Of a stretch of 41,918 nucleotides of DNA, positions 1-7,343 are shown in pieces. Made by a program: the position numbers and the translations under genes. The stretch is from Microbacteriaceae bacterium. Its GTDB lineage: Bacteria; Actinomycetota; Actinomycetes; Actinomycetales; Microbacteriaceae. The notes under the pieces were generated by a model. The model ran no database searches and had not been told where the DNA came from. It was given only the letters and a program-made list of their open reading frames with translations. The stretch covers positions 1-41,918 of the forward strand of contig RDDZ01000044.1 in NCBI GenBank assembly GCA_003852775.1, given 5' to 3'. Position 1 is the first letter of the stretch, and each line of letters begins with the position of its first letter.

Positions 1-216
1 GGCGGCGCCGGACGGCGTCGCACCCTCGTTGCGATCGGCGTCGAGCGTGATGCCGCGCGCGGCGAGCACCGGGTCCCCGCCGCCGGGCGCCGCGACGCCG
101 TCCTCCGTGACGCACGCGTCGACGAGCTCGCGCGCGAGGGCCGCACGGTCGGCGTCGCCCTCGGCATCACGCTCGACGCCGATCGCAACGAGGGTGCGAC
201 GCCGTCCGGCGCCGCC
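1..216. repeat. 55-bp perfect inverted repeat at window start
   Basis: Bases 1-55 are the exact reverse complement of bases 162-216, leaving a 106-base loop; identity ends at base 56. One arm begins at the first base of the window. Both arms lie in what should be coding sequence of the YyaL-like gene, and only the second arm fits that protein. This looks like a fold-back artefact at a contig end more than a biological palindrome, but reads are needed to decide. Confidence 0.9.
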
Positions 217-642
217 CTCCTCGCGGATGCCGCGGCACGGCTCGGGGGACTCGTCGCGCCGGGCTACCTCGAGGTCGCGGCGCGCGCTCTCGCGCCGAGC
301 CTCCCCGCCGCGCTCGAGCGCCCGATCGCCTACGGGTCGACGCTCGCGGTCGCGGCGCGGTTCGCGGCCCCGCAGGCCGAGCTCGTGGTCGTGACGCGGG
401 AGGCGACCGCCGAACACCCGCTCGTCGCGGTCGCGCGCGCCTGGGCGCGCCCGGGGCGCACTCTCGCGATCGTGACGGAGGCGCAGGCGGCGGCGCTCGC
501 GGCGTCCGGGTTCGCGCTCTTCGCGGAGCGGGTGACGCGCGGCGGTGCGCCCACGGCCTACCTGTGCGAGGGGTTCACGTGCCGCCTGCCCACGACGGAC
601 GCGGGGGAGCTCGCGGAGCAGCTCGGCTCCGCCGCCGGGTGA
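1..642 (+). CDS. YyaL/DUF255 thioredoxin-domain protein, C-terminal part
   Basis: The reading frame is open from the left edge to TGA at 640-642, so the 5' end lies outside the window. The part from about base 165 reads like the C-terminus of the YyaL/SPATA20 family (DUF255 plus a six-hairpin glycosidase-like fold): a GATPSG segment, a run that contains VVVTREATAEHPLVAVAR, and the closing CEGFTCRLPTTD, which matches the family's C-E-N-F-x-C ending. The N-terminal thioredoxin-like domain is not present here. The function of the family is unclear; it is often linked to redox or carbohydrate processing. Residues coded by the first ~160 bases are unreliable because of the inverted repeat. Confidence 0.65.
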   Translation, partial: GGAGRRRTLVAIGVERDAARGEHRVPAAGRRDAVLRDARVDELAREGRTVGVALGITLDADRNEGATPSGAALLADAAARLGGLVAPGYLEVAARALAPSLPAALERPIAYGSTLAVAARFAAPQAELVVVTREATAEHPLVAVARAWARPGRTLAIVTEAQAAALAASGFALFAERVTRGGAPTAYLCEGFTCRLPTTDAGELAEQLGSAAG

Positions 643-719
643 GCGGTCGCGGAGCCGTCGGGCCGAGATCGAGCAGTCGCGGAGCGGTGTGGCCGAGACC
701 GGGCGGGGTGGTGCGGGGG

Positions 720-758
720 CTGGTTTCGACACGCGCCCGGCGGGCGCTACTCAACCAG
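720..758. repeat. Dispersed palindromic repeat, copy 1
   Basis: The unit begins CTGGTTTCGACACGC, has a GC-rich palindromic centre (GCGCCCGGCGGGCGC) and closes with CTACTCAACCAG; the outer CTGGT/ACCAG are complementary. Related copies lie at 11710-11750 and 26852-26890. It resembles REP-like elements seen scattered through Microbacteriaceae genomes. Here it supplies the stop codon and last codons of the sulfurtransferase gene. Confidence 0.75.
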
Positions 759-1662
759 CGGTGGGGCGAGCTGCGGGCGCTGCGTCCGTGCTCGTCTCGA
801 GCGGCGCCTCCGGGTCGGCGACCCACTCGTTGAGGGAGCCGTCGTAGATGGCGACCGAGCGCTCCCCGAGGAGCGTGAGCGCGAGGGCGCTCGCGGCCGC
901 CGCGATGCCGCCGCCGCAGTAGGTGATGATCTGCGGAGCCCCGAGCGCCGGGCCGAAGCGCTCGCGGAGGGCGTCGGCGCCGAGCACCGTATTGGCCTCG
1001 CGGTCGACGAGGAACGCGGCCGGCGCGGAGACCGAGCCGGGGATGTGGCCCGCACGGGCGCGCGAGACGACCTCGCCCGTGAACTCCTTGGGCGGCGTCG
1101 AGCACACGAGGGCCGCCTCGCGCTCGCCGCGCACGACCGCCTCGACGTCGGCCTTGTCGGCCCACAGCTCGGGCCGCGGCTCGGGCGTGAAGACGGCGGG
1201 CGTCGGCTCGACGTGGCCGAGCACGAGCTCACGGCCCTCGGCCCGCCACTTCGTGAGCCCGCCGTCGAGCACGGCGACGCGGTCGTAGCCGAACGCGCGG
1301 AACAGCCACCACAGTCGCGCGGCCCACTGGCCGACGGCGCTGTCGTAGACCACGAGGAGGGTGCCGTCGCCCACGCCGAGCGCGCCCGCCGCGGCGGCGA
1401 AGCGCTCGGCATCGGGGCGCGTGAACGGGTAGGCGCCCTCGGGGTCGGAGAACTCCTCGATGAGGTCGGCGAACACCGCCCCGGGCACGTGCCCCTCGAG
1501 GAGGTACTGCTCGTGGCCGCTCAGGTAGCCGATGCGCCCGTCGGGCTGTGTGAAGCTCACGACGGACGCGTCGGCCACGACGAGCCCGTCGCTCCCGAGG
1601 TGATCGGCGAGCCACTGCGTCGAAACGAGGGGTGCCGGGGGTGCGGGGAGTTCGGCGGTCAT
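751..1662 (-). CDS. Sulfurtransferase (tandem rhodanese, SseA-like)
   Basis: A 303-residue protein with two rhodanese domains, the usual architecture and length for thiosulfate/3-mercaptopyruvate sulfurtransferases. Domain 1 (about 15-150) carries the AVLDGGLTKW segment and is the inactive copy. Domain 2 (about 165-285) holds the active loop YCGGGIAAAA, where the Cys would carry the persulfide. It moves sulfane sulfur to cyanide or thiols in the cytoplasm. The ATG at 1662 follows a TAGCGT -10 hexamer by six bases, so the message is probably leaderless. The stop codon lies inside the dispersed repeat, so the extreme C-terminus may have been altered by repeat insertion. The exact sulfur donor cannot be told from sequence. 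Confidence 0.85.
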   Translation of the reverse strand: MTAELPAPPAPLVSTQWLADHLGSDGLVVADASVVSFTQPDGRIGYLSGHEQYLLEGHVPGAVFADLIEEFSDPEGAYPFTRPDAERFAAAAGALGVGDGTLLVVYDSAVGQWAARLWWLFRAFGYDRVAVLDGGLTKWRAEGRELVLGHVEPTPAVFTPEPRPELWADKADVEAVVRGEREAALVCSTPPKEFTGEVVSRARAGHIPGSVSAPAAFLVDREANTVLGADALRERFGPALGAPQIITYCGGGIAAAASALALTLLGERSVAIYDGSLNEWVADPEAPLETSTDAAPAARPTAG

Positions 1663-1668
1663 GCCAGC

Positions 1669-1674
1669 ACGCTA
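1669..1674 (-). promoter_or_regulatory. -10 hexamer TAGCGT of leaderless sulfurtransferase
   Basis: Read on the minus strand, TAGCGT is followed by six bases and the ATG at 1662. This is the spacing expected when transcription starts at or next to the A of the start codon. No Shine-Dalgarno sequence lies between. Confidence 0.55.
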
Positions 1675-1727
1675 ACCGCGACCCGCGACCTCCGCCGGGT
1701 CGCGCGCAACACGTCGTAACCGCGCCG

Positions 1728-1733
1728 TAGCGT
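1728..1733 (+). promoter_or_regulatory. -10 hexamer TAGCGT before the GNAT gene
   Basis: TAGCGT ends seven bases before the ATG at 1741, consistent with a leaderless message. A GGAGG at 1734-1738 sits too close to the ATG to serve as an ordinary ribosome site. This promoter and that of the sulfurtransferase are divergent. Confidence 0.5.
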
Positions 1734-1740
1734 GGAGGCG

Positions 1741-2174
1741 ATGGATCCGCGCTACCGCATCACCTCCGACCGTGCCGAGATCGACCGCGAGCGGGTGCAC
1801 CGCTGGCTGAGCGACGACAGCTACTGGGCGGCGGGCCGCTCCCGCGCGCGCCAGGACGCCGCGATCGACGGCTCGCGGTGCTACGGGGTGATCGACGACT
1901 CGGCGGCGAGCAGGTCGCGTTCGCGCGTGTCGTGACCGACGGCGCGACCTTCGCGTGGCTGTGCGACGTCTACGTCGATCGCGCCCACCGGGGCCGGGGC
2001 GTCTCGGTCGCGCTCGTCGGGCACATCGTCCGCGAGCTCGAGGCCCTCGACCTGCGCCGCTGGGTGCTGCGCACGGGCGACGCGCACGGACTGTACGAGC
2101 GTTTCGGGTTCACCGAGCTCGACGAGCTCGAGAGCTGGATGGTGCGCGAGCTCCCCGCGGGCGGCATCCGCTGA
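1741..2174 (+). pseudogene. GNAT acetyltransferase with a -1 frameshift
   Basis: Two overlapping frames together give one GNAT N-acetyltransferase of about 144 residues. The first frame runs from ATG 1741 (MDPRYRITSDRAEIDR) to about 1899. The second continues with GGEQVAFARVVTDG, the acetyl-CoA loop region RGRGVSVALVG and the C-terminal GLYERFGF motif, ending at the TGA of 2172-2174. Restoring one G in the run near 1899-1901 rejoins them as Ser-Gly-Gly. The first frame otherwise ends early at 1935. Either the gene is broken or a base was lost in sequencing; the good conservation on both sides favours a recent event or an error. The substrate is unknown. Confidence 0.75.
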
Positions 2175-2239
2175 CCGGAGGCCGCTACCTCGCGGACGGC
2201 GCATGCGCAACCCGCTCGCGGCAGCGGCATCCGGGTGCC

Positions 2240-2245
2240 TAGCCT
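2240..2245 (+). promoter_or_regulatory. -10 hexamer TAGCCT before DUF3060 lipoprotein
   Basis: TAGCCT is followed by six bases and the ATG at 2252, the same leaderless layout seen at many backbone genes in this window. Confidence 0.5.
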
Positions 2246-2251
2246 GGGCGC

Positions 2252-2749
2252 ATGTTCCGCCGAAGCGCAGCCATCGTCCTCCTCGCGGGTTCCGCGATCA
2301 CCCTCAGCGGATGCGTCATGCTCCCGGAGGTCGACGGTCCTGACCGCGACCCCGCACCCGGTGCCTCGGACGCCGCCCTCACGTGCGACGGCGAGCTCCG
2401 CATCGACCAGCCCGGGGAGTACCGCGTGGGCGACTGCGACGAGCTCGAGATCGCGGGTCGGGACATCGAGGTCCTCGCGGGCGAGGTCGGATCGCTCGTG
2501 ATCCGCGGTGACGAGAACGACGTCGAGACCGCGTCGCTCGGCTCCGTCGACATCGAGGGGCAGGGCAACGAGATCGATGCGACCGTCGTCGGCGCCGTCG
2601 ACATCGCGGGCGATCGCAACAGCGTCGACAGCCGCGGCGATGTGGGGGCCGTCACGATCCAGGGCAACGACAACGAGGTCGAGTACGGCGGGAACGTCGG
2701 GTCGGTCGACGACGGCGGCGACCGCAACGAGGTGCGGCAGGAGCGCTGA
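2252..2749 (+). CDS. DUF3060-type lipoprotein
   Basis: A 165-residue exported lipoprotein. Residues 1-20 form a signal peptide with the lipobox LSGC, so the mature protein should be anchored outside the membrane through that Cys. After a short acidic, proline-rich linker, residues 45-162 form about five repeats of roughly 20 residues with the pattern G-[SA]-V-x-I-x-G-[DQN]-x-N-x-[IV], as in DUF3060 proteins, which probably fold as a small beta-solenoid. The role of DUF3060 is not known. The start is set by the lipobox and by the nearby -10 hexamer. A convergent hairpin pair follows the stop. Confidence 0.75.
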   Translation: MFRRSAAIVLLAGSAITLSGCVMLPEVDGPDRDPAPGASDAALTCDGELRIDQPGEYRVGDCDELEIAGRDIEVLAGEVGSLVIRGDENDVETASLGSVDIEGQGNEIDATVVGAVDIAGDRNSVDSRGDVGAVTIQGNDNEVEYGGNVGSVDDGGDRNEVRQER

Positions 2750-2751
2750 CC

Positions 2752-2790
2752 GCCGATCGGGGAGCCGGGATCGGCACCTCCGGCCCGGAG
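2752..2790. terminator. Probable bidirectional terminator hairpins
   Basis: Two GC-rich inverted repeats fill the gap between convergent genes: GCCGATC (2752-2758) pairs with GATCGGC (2769-2775), and CTCCGGCCCGGAG (2778-2790) is a short hairpin. There is no T-tract, so the termination role is inferred from position. Confidence 0.4.
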
Positions 2791-2795
2791 CCGGG

Positions 2796-3380
2796 TCAGC
2801 GCAGCGTCTTGCGCGAGGTGATCTGGCCGGTGTCGAAGCCGAGCAGGTGCAGGCCGCCGTGGAAGCGCGCGTGCTCGACCTTGATGCAGCGGTCCATGAC
2901 GACCGTGAGCCCCTTCGACTCGCCGTAGTAGGCGGCCTCCTCGTTCCAGATGCCGAGCTGCACCCAGATCGTCTTCGCGCCGATCGCGAGCACGTCGTCG
3001 ATCACCTGCGGGATGTCGCTGCCGCGGCGGAACACGTCGACGATGTCGGGCACGACGGGCAGGTCGGCGAGCGACGCGTAGACCGGCTGCCCGAGGATCT
3101 CGGTCGCGTTCGGGTTCACGAAGTAGAGGTCGTAGTCGCTCGACTGCTGCAGGTAGGTGGCGACGAAGTACGACGAGCGCGCCGGGTTCGGCGAGGCGCC
3201 GACGATCGCGACCGACTTCGCGCGGCGCAGGATGTCGCGGCGCTCCTGCGCGCTCGGGCCGATCCAGGTGCGCTTGCTGCGCAGGAGCTTCGCGAGCGGC
3301 GAGTCGGCGGGGAGCTCGCACGAGAGGCCGTTCTGCAGGTTGACGGTCTCGAGGTCCGGGGTCGGGGCGGCGGCGCTCAT
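2796..3380 (-). CDS. CoA-binding protein (YccU-like)
   Basis: A 194-residue protein of the small CoA-binding-domain family (Rossmann-like, as in the N-terminal part of succinyl-CoA synthetase alpha subunits). The domain starts near residue 55 with VAIVGASPNPARSS, a glycine-rich nucleotide-binding turn, and runs through VDVFRRGSDIPQVIDD and KTIWVQLGIWNEEA to VMDRCIKVEH. Such stand-alone proteins bind CoA, but their role is not established. The ATG at 3380 is only four bases after the metY stop, and an AGGGGAG in the end of metY can serve as ribosome site, so the two genes form an operon. Pairing with metY is common in actinobacteria, which hints at a link to sulfur-amino-acid metabolism. Confidence 0.8.
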   Translation of the reverse strand: MSAAAPTPDLETVNLQNGLSCELPADSPLAKLLRSKRTWIGPSAQERRDILRRAKSVAIVGASPNPARSSYFVATYLQQSSDYDLYFVNPNATEILGQPVYASLADLPVVPDIVDVFRRGSDIPQVIDDVLAIGAKTIWVQLGIWNEEAAYYGESKGLTVVMDRCIKVEHARFHGGLHLLGFDTGQITSRKTLR

Positions 3381-3384
3381 GCGG

Positions 3385-4734
3385 TCATTCTCCCCTCGTC
3401 GCGACGGTCAGCGCTCGGTCGAGGTCGTACAGGATGTCGTCGACGTCCTCGATGCCGACCGAGATGCGCACGAGGCCCGGCACGACGCCGCCGTCGAGCA
3501 GCTGCTGCTCGGTGAGCTGCGCGTGCGTCGTCGACGCGGGGTGGATGACGAGCGTCTTCGCGTCGCCGATGTTGGCGAGGTGGCTCGCGAGCTCGACCGA
3601 CTCGATGAAGCGGCGGCCGACGGTGCGGGAGTCGGCGGTCGCCGAGCCCTTCACGCCGAAGCTGAACACCGATCCGGGGCCGAGCGGGAAGTAGCGCTGC
3701 GCGCGCTCGAAGTGCGGATGCGACTCGAGGCCCGCCCAGTTCACGAACTCGATGCGGTCGTCGGCGGCGAGGAACTCGGCCACCTTGCGCGCGTTGTCGA
3801 CGTGCGCCTGCATCCGGAACGGGAGCGTCTCGACGCCCTGCGCGAGCAGGAACGCCGAGTGCGGCGCGAGGGCGGGCCCGATGTCGCGCAGCTGCTCGGC
3901 GCGCAGGCGCGTGAGGAAGGCGTACTCGCCGAAGTTGCCGTGCCAGTTGAGGCCGCCGTAGTGGGGCACCTCCTGGTCGAAGAGCGGGAAGCGCTCGTTC
4001 GCCCAGTGGAAGCGCCCCGACTCGACGACGACGCCGCCGAGGGTCGTGCCGTGGCCGCCGAGGAACTTCGTGGCGGAGTGGATGACGACGTCCGCGCCCC
4101 ACTCGATCGGGCGGTTGAGGTAGGGGGTCGCGACGGTCGAGTCGACGATGAGGGGCAGATGGTGCGCGTGCGCGACCTCGGCGAGGCCCTCGAGGTCGGC
4201 GATGTCGCCGGACGGGTTCGTGATGGACTCGACGAAGATGAGCTTCGTCGTGTCGGTGATCGCGGCCGCGTAGTCGGCCGGGTCGGTGCCCGTCACGAAG
4301 GTCGTGTCGACGCCGAAGCGGCGCAGCGTCACGTCGAGCTGGGTGACCGAGCCGCCGTAGAGGCTCTGTGCCGCGACGATGTGGTCGCCCGCGCCGGCGA
4401 GCGACGCGAAGGTGATGAACTCGGCCGAGAGACCGGTGGCCGTGGCCACGGCGCCGAGGCCGCCCTCGAGGGAGGCGATGCGCTCCTCGAAGCTCGCGAC
4501 GGTCGGGTTGGCGAGGCGCGAGTAGATGTTGCCGTACTTCTGCAGCGCGAAGCGGGCGGCCGCATCCGAGGTGTCGTCGAAGACGAACGCGCTCGACTGG
4601 TAGATGGGCAGCGCGCGGGCTCCGTGCACCGGGTCGGGGATGTTGCCGGCGTGGATCGCGCGGGTGCGGAAGCCCCACGCGTGGTCGGAGCCGTGGGCGG
4701 GGGCGGCGGGCGAGGCGGCGTCGCTGTCTGGCAT
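3385..4734 (-). CDS. metY: O-acetylhomoserine sulfhydrylase
   Basis: A 449-residue PLP enzyme of the Cys/Met metabolism family that joins sulfide (or methanethiol) to O-acetylhomoserine to give homocysteine or methionine. It has the family landmarks: YSRLANPTV near the N-terminus, the cofactor stretch ATATGLSAEF, the Asp of the PLP pocket in LIVDSTVATPYL, and the Schiff-base Lys in HSATKFLGGHGTTLGG. The long insertion with HYGGLNWHGNFGEYAF is typical of MetY and separates it from MetB/MetC, which are nearer 380-400 residues. ATG 4734 follows TAGCCT by six bases, so it is probably leaderless. It is co-transcribed with the CoA-binding protein. Confidence 0.9.
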   Translation of the reverse strand: MPDSDAASPAAPAHGSDHAWGFRTRAIHAGNIPDPVHGARALPIYQSSAFVFDDTSDAAARFALQKYGNIYSRLANPTVASFEERIASLEGGLGAVATATGLSAEFITFASLAGAGDHIVAAQSLYGGSVTQLDVTLRRFGVDTTFVTGTDPADYAAAITDTTKLIFVESITNPSGDIADLEGLAEVAHAHHLPLIVDSTVATPYLNRPIEWGADVVIHSATKFLGGHGTTLGGVVVESGRFHWANERFPLFDQEVPHYGGLNWHGNFGEYAFLTRLRAEQLRDIGPALAPHSAFLLAQGVETLPFRMQAHVDNARKVAEFLAADDRIEFVNWAGLESHPHFERAQRYFPLGPGSVFSFGVKGSATADSRTVGRRFIESVELASHLANIGDAKTLVIHPASTTHAQLTEQQLLDGGVVPGLVRISVGIEDVDDILYDLDRALTVATRGE

Positions 4735-4740
4735 TCGGCC

Positions 4741-4746
4741 AGGCTA
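4741..4746 (-). promoter_or_regulatory. -10 hexamer TAGCCT before metY
   Basis: On the minus strand TAGCCT is followed by six bases and ATG 4734, which suggests a leaderless message for the metY operon. Confidence 0.55.
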
Positions 4747-4776
4747 CCGGCGGCCCCGGGAGTGTTGCGGTGTGTT

Positions 4777-6426
4777 TCAGATCCAGGAACGGAACCAGTA
4801 GTGGAGCTGCTGGAACCACAGGGGCGTCGGCTGCGCCGACCACAGGGGCCAGAAGAACACCGAGACGAGCACGACGAGCAGGAGGTAGACGCCGACGGTC
4901 CAGAGGCCGGCGCGGCGGCGGGGCTCCGGGTCGTCGCGCGAGCCGGCCACCGCGGCGATCGCGGCGGTCAGCGCGAGCACCATGAAGGGCTCGAAGACGA
5001 TCGTGTAGAACTGGAACACCGTGCGGTGCAGGTAGGCGAGCCAGGGCAGGTAGCCCGCCGCCATCCCCGTGAGGATGAACGCCTCGGCCGTCACGGTGCG
5101 GCCGTGCCGGAGCCGCAGCGCGGTGCGCACGCACACGAACACGAGGGCGGCCGTCGCGCCCCACCACAGCAGCGGGTTCGCGATGTCGAGGATCGCCTCC
5201 GCGCGCCCGTCGCCGAGGTTCTCGTAGTGCATGCTCGTCGGCCGCACGAGGAACAGCCAGGTGAGCGGGTTCGCCTGGTAGTCGTGCGGGGTCGTGAGCC
5301 CGGCGTGGAAGTTCAGGATGGCCGACTGGTAATGCCACCAGTTCTGCACGTCGTAGGGCACCCACGCGAGGGCGCCTCCCCAGGCCGTGCCGCCGCCCGT
5401 CTCGATCCAGCGACGGTAGTAACCGCCGTCGGTGGCGAACCAGCTCCACCAGCTCGCGACGTAGACGACGAAGGCGAGCGGCACGAGCAGCACGAAGTTC
5501 ACGGGCCCCTGACGAAGCGCCGCCGCGACGCCCCAGCCCGGGATGCCGGCGCGCCTGCGCAGGAACGCGTCGGCGACGACCGTGTAGATCCCGAACGCGG
5601 CGAGGAAGGTGAAGCCGTTCCACTTGACGGCCGCGGCGCAGCCGAAGGCGAGCGACGCCGCGACGAGCCACGGACGCGCCCACAGCACGGGACCGTGGGG
5701 GAGCGGTCGCCCGGCGGCACGGCGCTCGGCCGCCCAGCTCGCGATGCGGTCGGCGACCCGTCCGCGGTCGAGCAGCACGAAGTACGCCCCGAGCAGGGCG
5801 AAGAACGCGACGCCCGTGTCGAGCAGCGAGACGCGGCTCATGACGATCGCGTTGCCGTCGATCGCGAGCAGGCCGCCCGCGACGACGGCGAGCGTCGTCG
5901 ACGCGAACAGCCGCTTCGCGACGAGCATCGTGAGCGCCACGAGCAGGATGCCGACCACCGCCATGCCGACGCGCCAGCCGAACGCGCTGTCGGTGCCGAA
6001 CGCGGCCATCCCGGCGGCGATGATCCACTTGCCGAGCGGCGGGTGCACGACGAACGCCGCGTCGGTGTGGTGCACGTCGGGGTCGCCCGCGGCGAACGAC
6101 TCGTTCGCGCCCTCCGGCCATCGCGCCTCGTAGCCGAGGTGCGAGAGCGTGTACGCGTCCTTCACGTAGTACGTCTCGTCGAAGACGATCTGGTGCGGGT
6201 GGTCGAGGCCCGCGAGGCGCGTCACGGCGGCGACGGCGAGCACGGCCGCGGGGGCTCCCCACTCGGCGGCGCGACGGATGCGCGGGTCGGCCGCCCAGCG
6301 CTGCCACACGTCGTCGAGACGCGATCCGGTCGGCTCGTCGTCCGGGTCGTGGCCCGTGCGCGCCGCGGTCCGCAGGATGCCGTCGAACTCGACGTCGCGA
6401 CGGTGCCGGGCCGCGCGCTCATCCAT
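4777..6426 (-). CDS. pmt: Protein O-mannosyltransferase (Pmt, GT39)
   Basis: A 549-residue polytopic membrane protein of the dolichyl-phosphate-mannose:protein mannosyltransferase family. It transfers mannose from polyprenyl-phosphate-mannose to Ser/Thr of exported proteins at the outer face of the membrane, which fits the number of lipoproteins nearby. The first extracytoplasmic loop contains the acidic catalytic pair in FDETYYVKDAY (about residues 83-93). Further landmarks are HPPLGKWII, MSRVSLLDTGV and the mid-protein WNGFTFLAAF; about ten hydrophobic helices follow through to FFWPLWSAQP. I chose ATG 6426 because TACGAT lies six bases upstream. The reading frame extends further upstream, but those residues are the shadow of rsmI. 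Confidence 0.9.
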   Translation of the reverse strand: MDERAARHRRDVEFDGILRTAARTGHDPDDEPTGSRLDDVWQRWAADPRIRRAAEWGAPAAVLAVAAVTRLAGLDHPHQIVFDETYYVKDAYTLSHLGYEARWPEGANESFAAGDPDVHHTDAAFVVHPPLGKWIIAAGMAAFGTDSAFGWRVGMAVVGILLVALTMLVAKRLFASTTLAVVAGGLLAIDGNAIVMSRVSLLDTGVAFFALLGAYFVLLDRGRVADRIASWAAERRAAGRPLPHGPVLWARPWLVAASLAFGCAAAVKWNGFTFLAAFGIYTVVADAFLRRRAGIPGWGVAAALRQGPVNFVLLVPLAFVVYVASWWSWFATDGGYYRRWIETGGGTAWGGALAWVPYDVQNWWHYQSAILNFHAGLTTPHDYQANPLTWLFLVRPTSMHYENLGDGRAEAILDIANPLLWWGATAALVFVCVRTALRLRHGRTVTAEAFILTGMAAGYLPWLAYLHRTVFQFYTIVFEPFMVLALTAAIAAVAGSRDDPEPRRRAGLWTVGVYLLLVVLVSVFFWPLWSAQPTPLWFQQLHYWFRSWI

Positions 6427-6432
6427 CCCGGC

Positions 6433-6438
6433 ATCGTA
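6433..6438 (-). promoter_or_regulatory. -10 hexamer TACGAT before pmt
   Basis: On the minus strand TACGAT is followed by six bases and ATG 6426. The 52-base gap to rsmI carries divergent promoters. Confidence 0.5.
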
Positions 6439-6478
6439 TCCGCGCCGTATTCCCCTCGCGACGCGGGAGGATGGTGGG

Positions 6479-7285
6479 GTGATCATCCTCGCGGCGACGC
6501 CCATCGGCAACCTCGGCGACGCCTCCCGGCGGCTCGTGGAGGCGCTCGAGAACGCCGAGGTGATCGCGGCCGAGGACACCCGCACGACCGTGCAGCTGCT
6601 GCGCGCGCTCGGCGTCGAGAACCGGCCGCGCCTCATCGCCCTGCACGAGCACAACGAGACGGCGAAGGCCGCGGAGCTCGTCGAGCTCGCGCGCGACGGC
6701 GACGTGCTCGTGCTCTCCGACGCCGGCATGCCCACCGTCTCCGACCCCGGGTTCCCGCTCGTCGCGGCGGCGGCGGACGCCGGGGTGACGGTCACCGCGA
6801 TCCCCGGCCCGAGCGCGGTGCTCACGGCGCTCGCGGTGTCGGGCCTGCCGACCGACCGCTTCTGCTTCGAGGGCTTCCTGCCGCGCAAGGGACGCCTCGC
6901 CTCGCTGCGCGCACTCGCGAACGAACCGCGCACGCTCGTCTTCTTCGAGTCTCCGCACCGCATCGCCGACGCGCTCGCCGACCTCGCGACGGCCTTCGGC
7001 GCGACCCGTCGCGCGGCCGTGTGCCGCGAGCTCACGAAGCTCCACGAGGAGGTCGCACGCGGAACCCTCGCCGAGCTCGCCGAGCGCTTCGCAGACGGCA
7101 CGCGCGGCGAGATCGTCGTCGTCGTCGAGGGCGCCGCCCGCGCGACCGTGAGCTTCGACGACGCGCTCGCGCAGGTACGGGCCCTCACGGCATCCGGCAC
7201 CCGCCTCAAGGACGCGACCGCCGAGGTCGCCGAGGCGACGGGCCTCTCGCGCCGAGAGCTCTACGAGGCGGCGCTCAAGAGCTGA
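6479..7285 (+). CDS. rsmI: 16S rRNA 2'-O-methyltransferase RsmI
   Basis: A 268-residue tetrapyrrole-methylase-fold protein that 2'-O-methylates C1402 of 16S rRNA using SAM. It opens with IILAATPIGNLGD. It has the family motifs AEDTRTTVQLLRALG, LSDAGMPTVSDPGFPLV, PGPSAVLTALAVSGLP and FEGFLPRKGR, and the C-terminal helical region expected for full length. The start is GTG 6479, chosen because GGAGG lies about eight bases upstream and the encoded N-terminus aligns with the family start; the frame is open further upstream. It is divergent from pmt and followed after 58 bases by metG, which has its own promoter. Confidence 0.92.
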   Translation: MIILAATPIGNLGDASRRLVEALENAEVIAAEDTRTTVQLLRALGVENRPRLIALHEHNETAKAAELVELARDGDVLVLSDAGMPTVSDPGFPLVAAAADAGVTVTAIPGPSAVLTALAVSGLPTDRFCFEGFLPRKGRLASLRALANEPRTLVFFESPHRIADALADLATAFGATRRAAVCRELTKLHEEVARGTLAELAERFADGTRGEIVVVVEGAARATVSFDDALAQVRALTASGTRLKDATAEVAEATGLSRRELYEAALKS

Positions 7286-7330
7286 GGGCCGGGAGGCCAC
7301 CGGTCGCCGTCACAGTCACGGGCGCGCAAC

Positions 7331-7336
7331 TAGACT
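7331..7336 (+). promoter_or_regulatory. -10 hexamer TAGACT before metG
   Basis: TAGACT is followed by seven bases and ATG 7344. This suggests that the metG-tatD-rsmA unit starts with a leaderless message. Confidence 0.55.
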
Positions 7337-7343
7337 CGTCGCC

